Assembly (NCBI GenBank): GCA_902608115.1 | Contig: CACLMT010000002.1 | Span: 1 to 64,000, forward strand | Reading direction: 5' to 3' | DNA length: 64,000 nt | Source of the DNA: an uncultured SAR86 cluster bacterium | GTDB lineage: Bacteria > Pseudomonadota > Gammaproteobacteria > Magnimaribacterales > D2472 | In this document: positions 48,910-58,333 of the stretch, in pieces | Layout: each line of letters opens with the position of its first letter | Position numbering within the stretch: the first letter of the stretch is position 1 | Translations under genes and position numbers: made by a program | The notes under the pieces: generated by a model | Told to the model about the DNA's origin: nothing | Seen by the model: only the letters and a program-made list of their open reading frames with translations | The model's database searches: none

Positions 48910-49911
48910 TTGAGTAGTATTTTTAAGCCTCAGCGACAATGCTTAGCAGTAGTTGTATTATTTTTTTCAATCACTCTAGTTTCTGAAACTTTTACTAATA
49001 CCAACCATGTTCCTAATGACAAGAGTTTTGGAGATTTTTTGAAATGGACTTTAGATGGAAAGAATGATCCTGAAAAAATACAAATTGAAACTTCAAACCA
49101 ATGGCAGCTACTGACTTTCGAAGATACTAATTATGCAGTTTGGGTAGGGCATGCAACTTACCTTATTAATAACGGTGACCTTAACATTCTGACAGATCCT
49201 ATTTTTTCAGAACGTGCATCACCTTTTTCATGGCTAGGCCCAAAGAGAATGATACCTCCAGCAATTCCATTAAAAGATCTTCCAAAAATTGATGTGGTGG
49301 TTATTAGTCACAATCATTACGATCACTTTGATATACCATCTCTGAAGAAATTATATGAGCTGAATTCTGAAACAATTTTTTTAGTTCCTCAAGGAGATAA
49401 AAGACGGTTAAAGAGGGCTGGTATAACGTATGTGCATGAATTTTTATGGTGGGAAAATATTCAAATTCAAGATACAACTTTTACCTTTACACCGGTACAG
49501 CATTGGTCAAAGAGAGGATTATATGATCGAAATAAAAGTCTTTGGGGTGGTTGGTTTATGCAAGCTAAGGACTTAAAACTTTATCATGCGGGTGATACAG
49601 GCTACTCGAATGATTTTGTAACTACTAGAGATCAGTTAGGATCTCCAGATTATTCTTTTATACCTATAGGCGGGTATGATCCTAGATGGTTTATGAAACA
49701 TGCGCATGTAAATCCTGAAGAGGCAGTACAAATTGCGATAGATTTAAAAAGCTCTTACTCATTTGGTATGCATTGGGGTACATTTATTTTAACTGATGAG
49801 CCAGTGACTGAACCTCCAAAGAGAATTGAGGTGACTTTAAAAGATCAAGGTTTTGAGACTAGTTTTTTTAGATCTCCAAAACCTGGTGAATTACTTAAAT
49901 TAAGCAATTAA
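48910..49911 (+). CDS. MBL-fold metallohydrolase (NAPE-PLD-like); TTG start proposed
   Basis: VVISHNHYDHFDIPSL; YHAGDTGYSNDF; MHWGTF. The listed start at 48832 overlaps the previous gene. Confidence 0.85.
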   Translation: MSSIFKPQRQCLAVVVLFFSITLVSETFTNTNHVPNDKSFGDFLKWTLDGKNDPEKIQIETSNQWQLLTFEDTNYAVWVGHATYLINNGDLNILTDPIFSERASPFSWLGPKRMIPPAIPLKDLPKIDVVVISHNHYDHFDIPSLKKLYELNSETIFLVPQGDKRRLKRAGITYVHEFLWWENIQIQDTTFTFTPVQHWSKRGLYDRNKSLWGGWFMQAKDLKLYHAGDTGYSNDFVTTRDQLGSPDYSFIPIGGYDPRWFMKHAHVNPEEAVQIAIDLKSSYSFGMHWGTFILTDEPVTEPPKRIEVTLKDQGFETSFFRSPKPGELLKLSN

Positions 49912-50044
49912 ACCAATACAATCTTTTTATGAATTAATTAGATATGTTGGTTGAAGTTTTGGAAATGTGTTGCAAAGAGCCACTCAGAATTAAATTATTA
50001 AAGCCAGCCCATATTAATAGATTAAGAGAGTATGCTCTAGCTCT

Positions 50045-51166
50045 TTATTGAACCGTCCCAAAAGCGAGCTCTGTTACTTCAAATAATGCTGTATTTAAAT
50101 CTGACATTATCTCACCACTTTCTGTTTGAGTTATTTCTAATTTTCTATTGATGCGGTCTAGTTCGTTTTGAGGAATGCTATCTAGATCGTCTCGATATAA
50201 TAAGTATAAATCAGCTATATCTAGGTGAAGCTGTATGACATCAGTTGTATTATTTATATAACTTTTTGCAAGATATTCTATTGCAGAGATTTTTGGAGAG
50301 AAATGACTTATTGAATCATCAAGAGCAACAAGCTGATTCAAGGTTTCTATAAAAGATTTTAGATTTATAAAAATCTCACGTTTTATTTGATTATATTCTT
50401 CATATTTAACTGTTACTCCTTGGTGAATCTTTGAAACAATATCTGGATTTAATTTTTCAGTACTTAAATGAAAAGCTTGAAGTCTTGTTGTGTCTGCAAG
50501 AAATTTTGCTCCATAAATTTCAATATCAATAATAATTTTAGATAAGTTAAAATCTGGCAAATATAGTTTATTTAATTCAAGGTTTTCTGCAATCAATAAT
50601 ACAAAGTCAGCACTCAGGAAGTATGATTTAGCTGAGAGTTGATCATATTGATAGTAATCTTGCTCGATAATTATCTTTATTTGATTTTCAGATATTTCTG
50701 CAAGTTGTTTCATATGGTCATCAAGCTTCTGAATTAGCTGATAGCTTGCTTTATATAGCGGCATATAAACTTTAATGCCTGAAGAAGATTTTAATTTTAT
50801 GTTATTAAATTCTTTTTGAAATTTATTTTGTTCTCTATAAATTCTATCTTGTAGTATCTCAAGACTTTCAAACATCTGTTGTTCAGATATCTTGTCGCTA
50901 TAAAAATCATTTGTAAGAAGATAATTAATTTCATACTGAAGAGTATTTTGGTAAGCAACAGCATCTACTGCTTTTTGAAAAATTAATACAAAAGTCTGCA
51001 TTTCTTTTCTTGATATTGGATTTTCCATTATCTCTCCAATTTCTTCTAAGGTTAGCTCTTTAATATCAGCTTTAATTAGCTCTGAAAAAGGAATTAATAA
51101 AATTATAAACAGTGAAAAAGCAAGAGTTTTTTTAAAGATTTTGTTTTTTGATAGCATATATTGCAT
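50045..51166 (-). CDS. Secreted helical hypothetical protein, divergent from the MORN-caspase gene
   Basis: 373 aa; hydrophobic N-terminus; 30-bp divergent intergenic gap. Confidence 0.6.
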   Translation of the reverse strand: MQYMLSKNKIFKKTLAFSLFIILLIPFSELIKADIKELTLEEIGEIMENPISRKEMQTFVLIFQKAVDAVAYQNTLQYEINYLLTNDFYSDKISEQQMFESLEILQDRIYREQNKFQKEFNNIKLKSSSGIKVYMPLYKASYQLIQKLDDHMKQLAEISENQIKIIIEQDYYQYDQLSAKSYFLSADFVLLIAENLELNKLYLPDFNLSKIIIDIEIYGAKFLADTTRLQAFHLSTEKLNPDIVSKIHQGVTVKYEEYNQIKREIFINLKSFIETLNQLVALDDSISHFSPKISAIEYLAKSYINNTTDVIQLHLDIADLYLLYRDDLDSIPQNELDRINRKLEITQTESGEIMSDLNTALFEVTELAFGTVQ

Positions 51167-51195
51167 AATTAATACTACTCTATTAATTGAAATAA

Positions 51196-53196
51196 ATGAA
51201 AAAGTATTCCTTTTTTATAGTTTTAAGTCTATTTTCAGTATGGGTATTCTCTAATGAGAATTATCAGTGTGATGCTGTTGATGATGACTTAACTGGGCTT
51301 GTTTGTATTTCATCTGATAAGAAATATTCAACGGTTTCAAAATTAACTCAACTAGGCTCAACCTATAATGCCTCTATAACATTTCCTGATGATGGTGATA
51401 CCTGGGAAGTTGAGGTCAATCAATCCAACATTAAAATTTCCATGAATGATGATGAATCATTTTTTGGCAAAATTAAAAATAAAAGAATTTTTGGCACCTT
51501 GGTTAGAAAAAACTTTTCAAGGACTGATGCTGAGCTTGTAGGATCTGGAATGACGGGTGAGGCAGATATTTTCTATGATAATGGAGATACCTTTAAAGGA
51601 AGGATAAAAGATAATCTTCGAGAAGGATTGGGCGTATATACTTTTGCTTTGCTTGATGGACAAGAAAATCCAGAATTTACAGAGTGTATTTATAAAGAAG
51701 ATGAATGCCAAACAGGAAAATATTACTTCGATACTGGAACAACATATCAAGGCGACTTTGAGGATGGGTTTTTCCATGGCGAGGGTGTTTACCGATATAA
51801 TCATGGCGCGATCTATACAGGAACGTTTGCTTATGATTCCAGAAGAGGATATGGGGAATATTTTTATGAAGAGGGGTCAAAACTATCGCACTACAAGGGA
51901 TATTACATAGATAATAAACAACATGGCCCTGGTGAAACTATGTGGTCTGGAGATGGAATACCTGGTTACGGTGATCGTCTTATTAAATATCACGTTGGTC
52001 AATACAAAGATGGAGAAATGACTGGTCAAGGTGTTTTTTTAGATTTTGAAAAAAGAATTATTTATCAAGGAAATCTCCTGGAAGGTTCCAGGCATGGTGC
52101 AGGCACAACTTTTTTGCAAGATGAGGAGGGTAGGCTTTTTTCACATAGTGGTAACTATAAAGATGATCTTCTTAACGGTTTTGGGAAAATACATTATTCA
52201 GATGGAGCAACATTTGAAGGCAATTATTCAGAAGGACAACGAAGTGGTCTTGGAGTTTTGATTGATCCAATTATAAGCACAGTTAGTACAGGGATTTTTT
52301 CGAATGGCGAACTAAATGGCATGGGAAAGGAAGAGGTATTTAATGCAGATGGAAGTTCTGCATTTGTTTTAGAAATTAACTTTCTTAATGGAGAGAAGCA
52401 TGGGCGTGGACTAGTTACTTTCAATGATGGTTCAACTTTTTATGCTAGATATATTGATGGTGAGTATCAAGGGGAGCTGGAAGAATTACAGGATCCCCCA
52501 GTACCCATAAATGATAGATTAGCTTTAGTAATAGGTAATGATAATTATTTAAGCAGTCCCTTAAATAATGCTGTTTCGGATTCTATTGGAATATCGGATC
52601 AACTTAAAAAGTCAGGATTTGAAGTGATTTATGTTTCCAATGCTACTTATGAATTATTTCAAAAGGCAATTAGCGAATTTAGAAATAGATTAGAATTAAT
52701 GGGTCCAACAACAACTGCTCTTTTTTATTACGCTGGACATGCTGCTCAAGTTGATGGAATAAATTATCTTAACCCTATTGATTCTGAGATATCTAGTAAA
52801 TTTGAACTATATACAAAAGCTATAAATATGAATGATATTTTCTCCGTCGTTTCAGAACATGTTGATAGGGTAAAAATTGTTATTTTAGACGCTTGTCGAA
52901 ATAACCCATATCCTAGTTTTATCAGGTCAGCATCAACTGGATTAGCACAAATGACTGCTCCAGACGGAACAATTATTGGCTACTCCACCAGTCCAGGCAA
53001 AGTATCCCTAGATGGAGAAATAAACGGTTATGGAATTTATACTGGAAATTTAATAAGTGCTATGAATGTTCCTGGGAGAACTATTGAAGAAGTTTTTAAG
53101 GAAACTACAAGAGCAGTTAAAACTTTAACAAATAATAAACAAGTTCCTTACACATCCACTACTTTATCAGGTAATTTTTATTTTATAGAAGATTAA
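51196..53196 (+). CDS. Secreted MORN-repeat protein with C-terminal caspase-like (C14) protease domain
   Basis: Signal peptide; MORN motifs (YQGDFEDGFFHGEGVYRY, YTGTFAYDSRRGYGEY, FEGNYSEGQRSGLGV); RLALVIGNDNY; FYYAGHA (His) and VILDACRNNP (Cys). Confidence 0.92.
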   Translation: MKKYSFFIVLSLFSVWVFSNENYQCDAVDDDLTGLVCISSDKKYSTVSKLTQLGSTYNASITFPDDGDTWEVEVNQSNIKISMNDDESFFGKIKNKRIFGTLVRKNFSRTDAELVGSGMTGEADIFYDNGDTFKGRIKDNLREGLGVYTFALLDGQENPEFTECIYKEDECQTGKYYFDTGTTYQGDFEDGFFHGEGVYRYNHGAIYTGTFAYDSRRGYGEYFYEEGSKLSHYKGYYIDNKQHGPGETMWSGDGIPGYGDRLIKYHVGQYKDGEMTGQGVFLDFEKRIIYQGNLLEGSRHGAGTTFLQDEEGRLFSHSGNYKDDLLNGFGKIHYSDGATFEGNYSEGQRSGLGVLIDPIISTVSTGIFSNGELNGMGKEEVFNADGSSAFVLEINFLNGEKHGRGLVTFNDGSTFYARYIDGEYQGELEELQDPPVPINDRLALVIGNDNYLSSPLNNAVSDSIGISDQLKKSGFEVIYVSNATYELFQKAISEFRNRLELMGPTTTALFYYAGHAAQVDGINYLNPIDSEISSKFELYTKAINMNDIFSVVSEHVDRVKIVILDACRNNPYPSFIRSASTGLAQMTAPDGTIIGYSTSPGKVSLDGEINGYGIYTGNLISAMNVPGRTIEEVFKETTRAVKTLTNNKQVPYTSTTLSGNFYFIED

Positions 53197-53204
53197 TTTT
53201 CTTT

Positions 53205-53229
53205 GTAACAAAACTCTCTCTTGCTCGTA
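53205..53229 (+). promoter_or_regulatory. ECF-type promoter: GTAAC-N16-CGTA
   Basis: gtaacaaaactctctcttgctcgta upstream of the STYG-repeat gene. Confidence 0.75.
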
Positions 53230-53276
53230 GTATTTATATAAGGCAATTACGCTTTGTATGTAAAAAGGAAAATTCT

Positions 53277-53597
53277 ATGAAAAAACTACTTTTAACAACC
53301 ATGATCGCTTTTGGATCAATGGGGGCTCAAGCAAGCTATAACTACTTAAACTCATACACCTATGGAAATAATACAAGTACCTACGGTCAAGTTGGTGGTA
53401 ACAGTGTCAACTTATCAACCTCTAGATATGGAAATAATATATCTACCTATGGAAGTATTGGTAGCAGCTCTGTAAATATTTATAGCAACAGCTATGGCAA
53501 CACTACATCCACATATGGCAATGTAGGATCTTCTAGAATTAATGGCCAAAGTTCTACTTACGGGAATTCAACAAATTCTTGGTGGACTATAGACTAA
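53277..53597 (+). CDS. Small secreted S/T/Y/G/N-repeat protein
   Basis: Signal peptide MKKLLLTTMIAFGSMGAQA, then about 3.5 copies of SxYGNxTSTYGxVGSSSVNxxS. Confidence 0.75.
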   Translation: MKKLLLTTMIAFGSMGAQASYNYLNSYTYGNNTSTYGQVGGNSVNLSTSRYGNNISTYGSIGSSSVNIYSNSYGNTTSTYGNVGSSRINGQSSTYGNSTNSWWTID

Positions 53598-53676
53598 TTA
53601 ATTTTTTATACATGCCCTTGATTACTCGAGGGTATGTATATTTCAAATAGATAGATAAATATGCAAGAATACCTTA

Positions 53677-54150
53677 ATGACAAATTTCGAAAGTATGCTT
53701 TTTTCAGACGGTCTGAGGGTTAAGCTTATGAATATTGCCATGTCTAGAACTTTCAATCGATTCGATGCTGAGGACCTTGTGCAAACCACGTACCTCAAAG
53801 CAATTGAGAAACAAGATCAGTTTTCTGGTGAAAAGATAGATCCCTGGATTGTTACTATCTTGAAAAATACATTTATTGATTCAACACGCAAGAAAAAACC
53901 GGATCTTCCGGGTGATGATCTACCAGAACTGACAGAAGATGGCGATCAGGAAAACACCTTACTAGAGAGAGACCGTGATATGTGCTTTGAAAAACTTGAT
54001 GAGGTAGAAAGGGATGTCATTGCCATGAAACAAACAATGAGTTATAAGGAAATTGCTGATTTTCTTCAAATAAAAGCAAGTTCAGTGCGAGTAAAGCTAT
54101 TGCGAGCAAAAGAAAAATTTATGATTTGTATGGATTTTGATAATGACTGA
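53677..54150 (+). CDS. ECF-type RNA polymerase sigma factor
   Basis: RFDAEDLVQTTYLKAI region 2; MSYKEIADFLQIKASSVRVKLLRAKEKF region 4. Confidence 0.92.
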   Translation: MTNFESMLFSDGLRVKLMNIAMSRTFNRFDAEDLVQTTYLKAIEKQDQFSGEKIDPWIVTILKNTFIDSTRKKKPDLPGDDLPELTEDGDQENTLLERDRDMCFEKLDEVERDVIAMKQTMSYKEIADFLQIKASSVRVKLLRAKEKFMICMDFDND

Positions 54151-54802
54151 TCAAGATAAAATTTTAATCATGTCCTATTTGGATAATGAGCTTGATGCGA
54201 AAGAAATCTCTGAGATTGAATTATTAATTGCTAGCGATTCAGATGCTCAAGATTATCTCAATCAACTTAAAATGACCAATAATGAGGTGGATGCGTTTTT
54301 TAACTCTGATGATATGAAGCTACTAGATGCTTCTATATCTGAATTTGTTGAAAGCTTTAAACCGAAACAAGCAGCATCTTTTGTAAATTTTAGCAATGTT
54401 CTTGCAGGCTTCTTTACTCCCAAACAAGCTCTAAGCTACTCATTTACAGCTGCACTTTTTTTAGTAGTAGGTTTATTTTTTCAAGATCTTACCTATAAAG
54501 AAATATTATTTGATTTGAATGGTGATATTTATGAAAAACAAGTTTTTATTACAAGGGGCGTAAGTGTTAATGTTGGCCTCAAAGATGAAATACATGCAAT
54601 GATCTATGAAATGGTTCAAAACAATTCTCCTGAAGGTAATTTAACCTATGGTTCGAGTGTTTATGCTATATTTCTTGAAGATAAAACCATTGAAACAGAT
54701 TCTTTAAATTGTTATGCAGGCCAGTATTTTATTGCGGGAGAAAACCAAGAATTCATTTTCTGCGAATCCCAGCAGGACACTTCTCTTATTTTTATTAATT
54801 AG
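54143..54802 (+). CDS. Putative membrane anti-sigma factor
   Basis: Starts ATGACTGA overlapping the sigma stop; LIMSYLDNELDAKEISEIELLIASD; one TM (ALSYSFTAALFLVVGLFF). Confidence 0.75.
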   Translation: MTDQDKILIMSYLDNELDAKEISEIELLIASDSDAQDYLNQLKMTNNEVDAFFNSDDMKLLDASISEFVESFKPKQAASFVNFSNVLAGFFTPKQALSYSFTAALFLVVGLFFQDLTYKEILFDLNGDIYEKQVFITRGVSVNVGLKDEIHAMIYEMVQNNSPEGNLTYGSSVYAIFLEDKTIETDSLNCYAGQYFIAGENQEFIFCESQQDTSLIFIN

Positions 54803-54919
54803 TTTTTCGTATTCACACCTCCTTACTTTTCAAGAGGCTTTACCTATAGCTGATAATCGTTACATTAATCATTTTGTTGTTTAAGGAGATACATTGCTTA
54901 TAGCATTTTATAAACTTCT

Positions 54920-54944
54920 GTAACATTCATACTTAACAACCGTT
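54920..54944 (+). promoter_or_regulatory. Weaker ECF-type promoter candidate: GTAAC-N16-CGTT
   Basis: gtaacattcatacttaacaaccgtt, 62 bp upstream of the stronger 54982 copy. Confidence 0.35.
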
Positions 54945-54981
54945 CAACTCATGTAAACAGAGGATTGCAACGAAAGTTTAA

Positions 54982-55006
54982 GTAACAAACTCACTCTTTA
55001 ATCGTA
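54982..55006 (+). promoter_or_regulatory. ECF-type promoter: GTAAC-N16-CGTA
   Basis: gtaacaaactcactctttaatcgta, 27 bp before ATG 55033. Confidence 0.8.
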
Positions 55007-55032
55007 GTAAGCCTATACATGGAGTATTAAAT

Positions 55033-56601
55033 ATGAAATTTTTAACAAAACAATCTTCTTCACACATGCTATATGTATTTGCATGGTCTTTAGAAATAAT
55101 CTTATGCCTATGTGGTATTTTAATTGCATTTACTTTGTCATACCTTGGTATGGTCAGCTTAGAAGGTGATCAACAATTTTCCCAAGCCCAGTATTTAACT
55201 ATGGGGATTGCTTTTTTACCGCTTTTTGCTATTGCCTTAACTGAGCTATTAAAGATTCCAGCAGTAACAGGATTTGTCTATGCAAAGTCTTTAAAAACAA
55301 AGTTAATAGCAGGATTTTTTCTCTTAGCGGTGTGTATTCTCACTTTTGAAACTATGTTTTCTGGTCAGGAGCAAGCTTTTGCCTTAAGAACAGAGCAAAT
55401 CAAAGTAGAGAAGGAGGATGAAAATCGAATAGTTGAAAAAATGCAACTTATTGATAGTCAAGTTGAGTCAATCTCAGGATTATCGCTTGCACAAATTAGA
55501 AAGCACTCAAGCAATGGACTAAAGATCCAATTACAACCACTCGAAACTCAAATTACGGAACTGCGAGTTCGTGAAAATGAATTAAAGATCTCAATGAATC
55601 CAGCAGAAATTGAAGAACAAAAAAGGCAAATTAATAATCTTGAAAAAAACAAAGATAGATTGTTTGTTCAATATCAACAAGAATTAAACAGTTTGAATTC
55701 TGCGCTTAATCAACTGAATAAAAATGAGCAAAATGAATTAAAAGACACTATCATCTTCAAAAATTCTATTAGAAAAAAATATTCAGATCAAAGAGCTGGG
55801 TTAAAAGCAGAAAAAGCAGCTCTAAAATTGGCTCTTGATACAAAAGTTAAATCAATAGATACAAAAATATCTACTGCTGATAATCTAATTGCAGATTACA
55901 GTAAACCAAACCCTAAAGTGATAGCTGATCTTAATATCGTTAGTGCACAGATATTAGCACTACAACAAGAAATCAAATTAAGAATTGATAAAGCCAATAA
56001 AGAAGTAGATGTAACCCTTGCTAATACATCTTCTAATAAACTAAGAATCAATCAATTGCAATTGTCCAAAGTAGAGTTGGGCGCAGAATTAAATTCTGTT
56101 AGAGATAGTATTGCTTCACGTTCAAATAAATCAAACATTCATAGGTTGGCTGCCTTGTATTATGGTATAGATAATCCGGCTGACCTCTCACAGGAAGATA
56201 TTTCTATTTTCGCATTGATATTCATGGCTAGCATTGCATTTGTGGTCGCTGTAGCAGGCCCCCTTATTGCTTTTATATCTCTTAGAAATTACGTTGAGGG
56301 AGATGCACCTAAGCCTAATAAAACAGCTTTGGCAATTAGAAAGGCTGCTGTAGCTTTAAGAAGAAGACTGCTTAAGCCTAAAGTTATTACCAAAATTAAT
56401 GAGGTTGAAGTTGAAAAAGAAATTATTAAAGAAATACCAGTTGAAAAGGTTGTTTATGAAAAGGTAGAGGTGCCAACACCATTTGAGGTTACTAAATTTG
56501 TCGGTGTTCCTGTACCCACTGATCCTAAAGATCTTCCTTCGCCGCCAGAAATAGACGTCGAGAAGGTCAATAACTTATTAGATCAAGGGGAAGCAGCATG
56601 A
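55033..56601 (+). CDS. Polytopic membrane protein with long coiled-coil region
   Basis: 3 N-terminal TM, ~230-aa K/E/Q-rich coiled coil, 1 TM, then EVEVEKEIIKEIPVEKVVYEKVEVPTPFEV tail. Confidence 0.7.
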   Translation: MKFLTKQSSSHMLYVFAWSLEIILCLCGILIAFTLSYLGMVSLEGDQQFSQAQYLTMGIAFLPLFAIALTELLKIPAVTGFVYAKSLKTKLIAGFFLLAVCILTFETMFSGQEQAFALRTEQIKVEKEDENRIVEKMQLIDSQVESISGLSLAQIRKHSSNGLKIQLQPLETQITELRVRENELKISMNPAEIEEQKRQINNLEKNKDRLFVQYQQELNSLNSALNQLNKNEQNELKDTIIFKNSIRKKYSDQRAGLKAEKAALKLALDTKVKSIDTKISTADNLIADYSKPNPKVIADLNIVSAQILALQQEIKLRIDKANKEVDVTLANTSSNKLRINQLQLSKVELGAELNSVRDSIASRSNKSNIHRLAALYYGIDNPADLSQEDISIFALIFMASIAFVVAVAGPLIAFISLRNYVEGDAPKPNKTALAIRKAAVALRRRLLKPKVITKINEVEVEKEIIKEIPVEKVVYEKVEVPTPFEVTKFVGVPVPTDPKDLPSPPEIDVEKVNNLLDQGEAA

Positions 56602-57500
56602 ATGCGGCAATTTATGATTCAAGTGCCGTTGATGTATACATCCTAGAGCAAATTAAAAGGGAGCAAGAAATCACCAGAACTCGATCAATAGAAAACTTTG
56701 CTAAAGAGGCTCCTTTTTTACTATTACTCTGGGGTGGTCGGCTATTAGCAATTGGTTTATTAGTCCTTTGTATTGGATATGCAATTAAATTAGCTCTCAG
56801 CTGGCATCATATTGATGAAACTATTAATTCTTACCCATCTCCTTCTGTTCATACCGGATATCAAACAGATGCAATCAGCAAAGAGGATACTGTATTTGAT
56901 GTGGAAGCAATCCTTTCAGGAACTAACGGAAATAATCAAAGTAGGGGATCAATATCAAATCCAGCGGAGATTACCAAAGACAGTCCGTTGCCAATAACAT
57001 CAGTTGAACAAGGTAACGTTCAAGATAGTAATGGGCCTGCTTCAGATGTTATTGAGTCTGGTATTGATAGTTCTTTTTCTGGGCCATCATTGGATCATGA
57101 TAATAGTCAAAGCTCATCGAATACAGAGTCACAACAATCAATTCAAAGCAATCCAGAATTGAAAACTACTCAAGAGCATGAAATGGATAATAAAAATAAT
57201 ATTGCACCACCAGAAGAAGATACTATTAGACATTATACGGTTTTTGATCGAATTCCCTTTGACGGTAAGTCTATTAAAACAGTAATAGTTGGAAGGAAGT
57301 TTAATGAACCCGGTGGGCCGCTGATAGAAAAATATTGTTATTTCAAAGTTCCAAAGTCTAAGGATATTTACGATTCAATTTATTTCATAAGAGATACTTC
57401 TAAAGGTAGGCACGAACTCCCAATTACACAGAATTTATCAAAATTTCTAAAAATAGAGTATCAAGAATTATTAGATGCCAAATCAAAATGCAAAATTTAA
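56598..57500 (+). CDS. Single-TM protein with Ser/Asn/Gln-rich linker and C-terminal domain
   Basis: ATGA overlap with previous gene; TM LLAIGLLVLCIGYAIKLAL; disordered linker. Confidence 0.65.
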   Translation: MNAAIYDSSAVDVYILEQIKREQEITRTRSIENFAKEAPFLLLLWGGRLLAIGLLVLCIGYAIKLALSWHHIDETINSYPSPSVHTGYQTDAISKEDTVFDVEAILSGTNGNNQSRGSISNPAEITKDSPLPITSVEQGNVQDSNGPASDVIESGIDSSFSGPSLDHDNSQSSSNTESQQSIQSNPELKTTQEHEMDNKNNIAPPEEDTIRHYTVFDRIPFDGKSIKTVIVGRKFNEPGGPLIEKYCYFKVPKSKDIYDSIYFIRDTSKGRHELPITQNLSKFLKIEYQELLDAKSKCKI

Positions 57501-58141
57501 AAAAATATTTTTTACTTAGCTTTGTATTTCTTCTTGCAGTTCAAGGCTTTGCTGATGGTACGCAGATTTATAATGCTAAGGTTGATGGAGTAGTTTTAAT
57601 TCTTGGAGAGGGTGGTTTAGCCTCGGGTGCAATTATTAGCAAAGAAGGTCATATTCTTACAAATTGGCATGCTGTTTATGGGAATGAAAATATGAATATT
57701 TTTATTCTAGGAGTGGGTGAGGTTGAAGATAATACCTATCAAGCTCAAGTTTTAAAACTGAGCCAATCACAAGATTTAGCACTATTAAAAATAATAAACC
57801 CACCCAGAAATCTTAATGTCCTTAGATTAAGCAAAGTTATTCCTCAAATTGGATCAGCAGTTCATGCTATTGGTCATCCTCAGGGTGAGATCTGGACATA
57901 TGGCCACGGTTATATCAGTCAACACAGAGATAACTATGAATGGAGTTACAAAGATTCTGATGAAATTTTCACTGCTGATGTATACCAGATGGATGCTCCT
58001 ATCTATGAAGGTAATTCAGGAGGACCTTTATTGAACAAATTTGGAAATATTGTCGGCATTAATTCATTTGGCTATCAGAATAAACAGGGTTTGAATTATG
58101 CAGTCAGCGTCAAAGAGATTATTAAATTTTTAGCAAATTAA
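57488..58141 (+). CDS. Secreted trypsin-like serine protease
   Basis: ILTNWHAVYG (His), DLALLKI (Asp), YEGNSGGPLLNKFGNIVGINSFG (Ser). Confidence 0.93.
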   Translation: MQNLKKYFLLSFVFLLAVQGFADGTQIYNAKVDGVVLILGEGGLASGAIISKEGHILTNWHAVYGNENMNIFILGVGEVEDNTYQAQVLKLSQSQDLALLKIINPPRNLNVLRLSKVIPQIGSAVHAIGHPQGEIWTYGHGYISQHRDNYEWSYKDSDEIFTADVYQMDAPIYEGNSGGPLLNKFGNIVGINSFGYQNKQGLNYAVSVKEIIKFLAN

Positions 58142-58151
58142 ATAATTATTT

Positions 58152-58176
58152 GTAACAAACTTATTTATCAATCGTA
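58152..58176 (+). promoter_or_regulatory. ECF-type promoter: GTAAC-N16-CGTA
   Basis: gtaacaaacttatttatcaatcgta, same spacing as the 53205 and 54982 sites. Confidence 0.78.
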
Positions 58177-58199
58177 ATAATTAGGTAGTTGGTTAGAAA

Positions 58200-58310
58200 T
58201 TAACCTCCCACTAATCGACTCAAGGGCTGGTGAAATTCCAGATAAATAGCGAGCTAGATTTATAACACTATTTCTCCTACCTGTTATAGCTCGCTGTTTC
58301 GGTGGGATAA
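58200..58310 (+). ncRNA. Structured 5' leader / candidate small RNA downstream of an ECF promoter
   Basis: Outer TCCCAC/GTGGGA (58206-11/58302-07), CTGG/CCAG hairpin (58227-41), AGCGAGCT..ATAACA/TGTTAT-AGCTCGCT long hairpin (58248-95). Confidence 0.5.
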
Positions 58311-58333
58311 AAAAATTTAAACAAAGAAATTAC

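Noticed and set aside
51517-52424. Five alternate-frame ORFs within the MORN region
   Set aside because: Repetitive MORN coding produces open alternate frames; no independent signals.
58183-58310. Assigning the leader as a cobalamin riboswitch
   Set aside because: Only a short GGTGAAATTCC resemblance; conserved B12-box elements not found, and the downstream gene is not B12-related.
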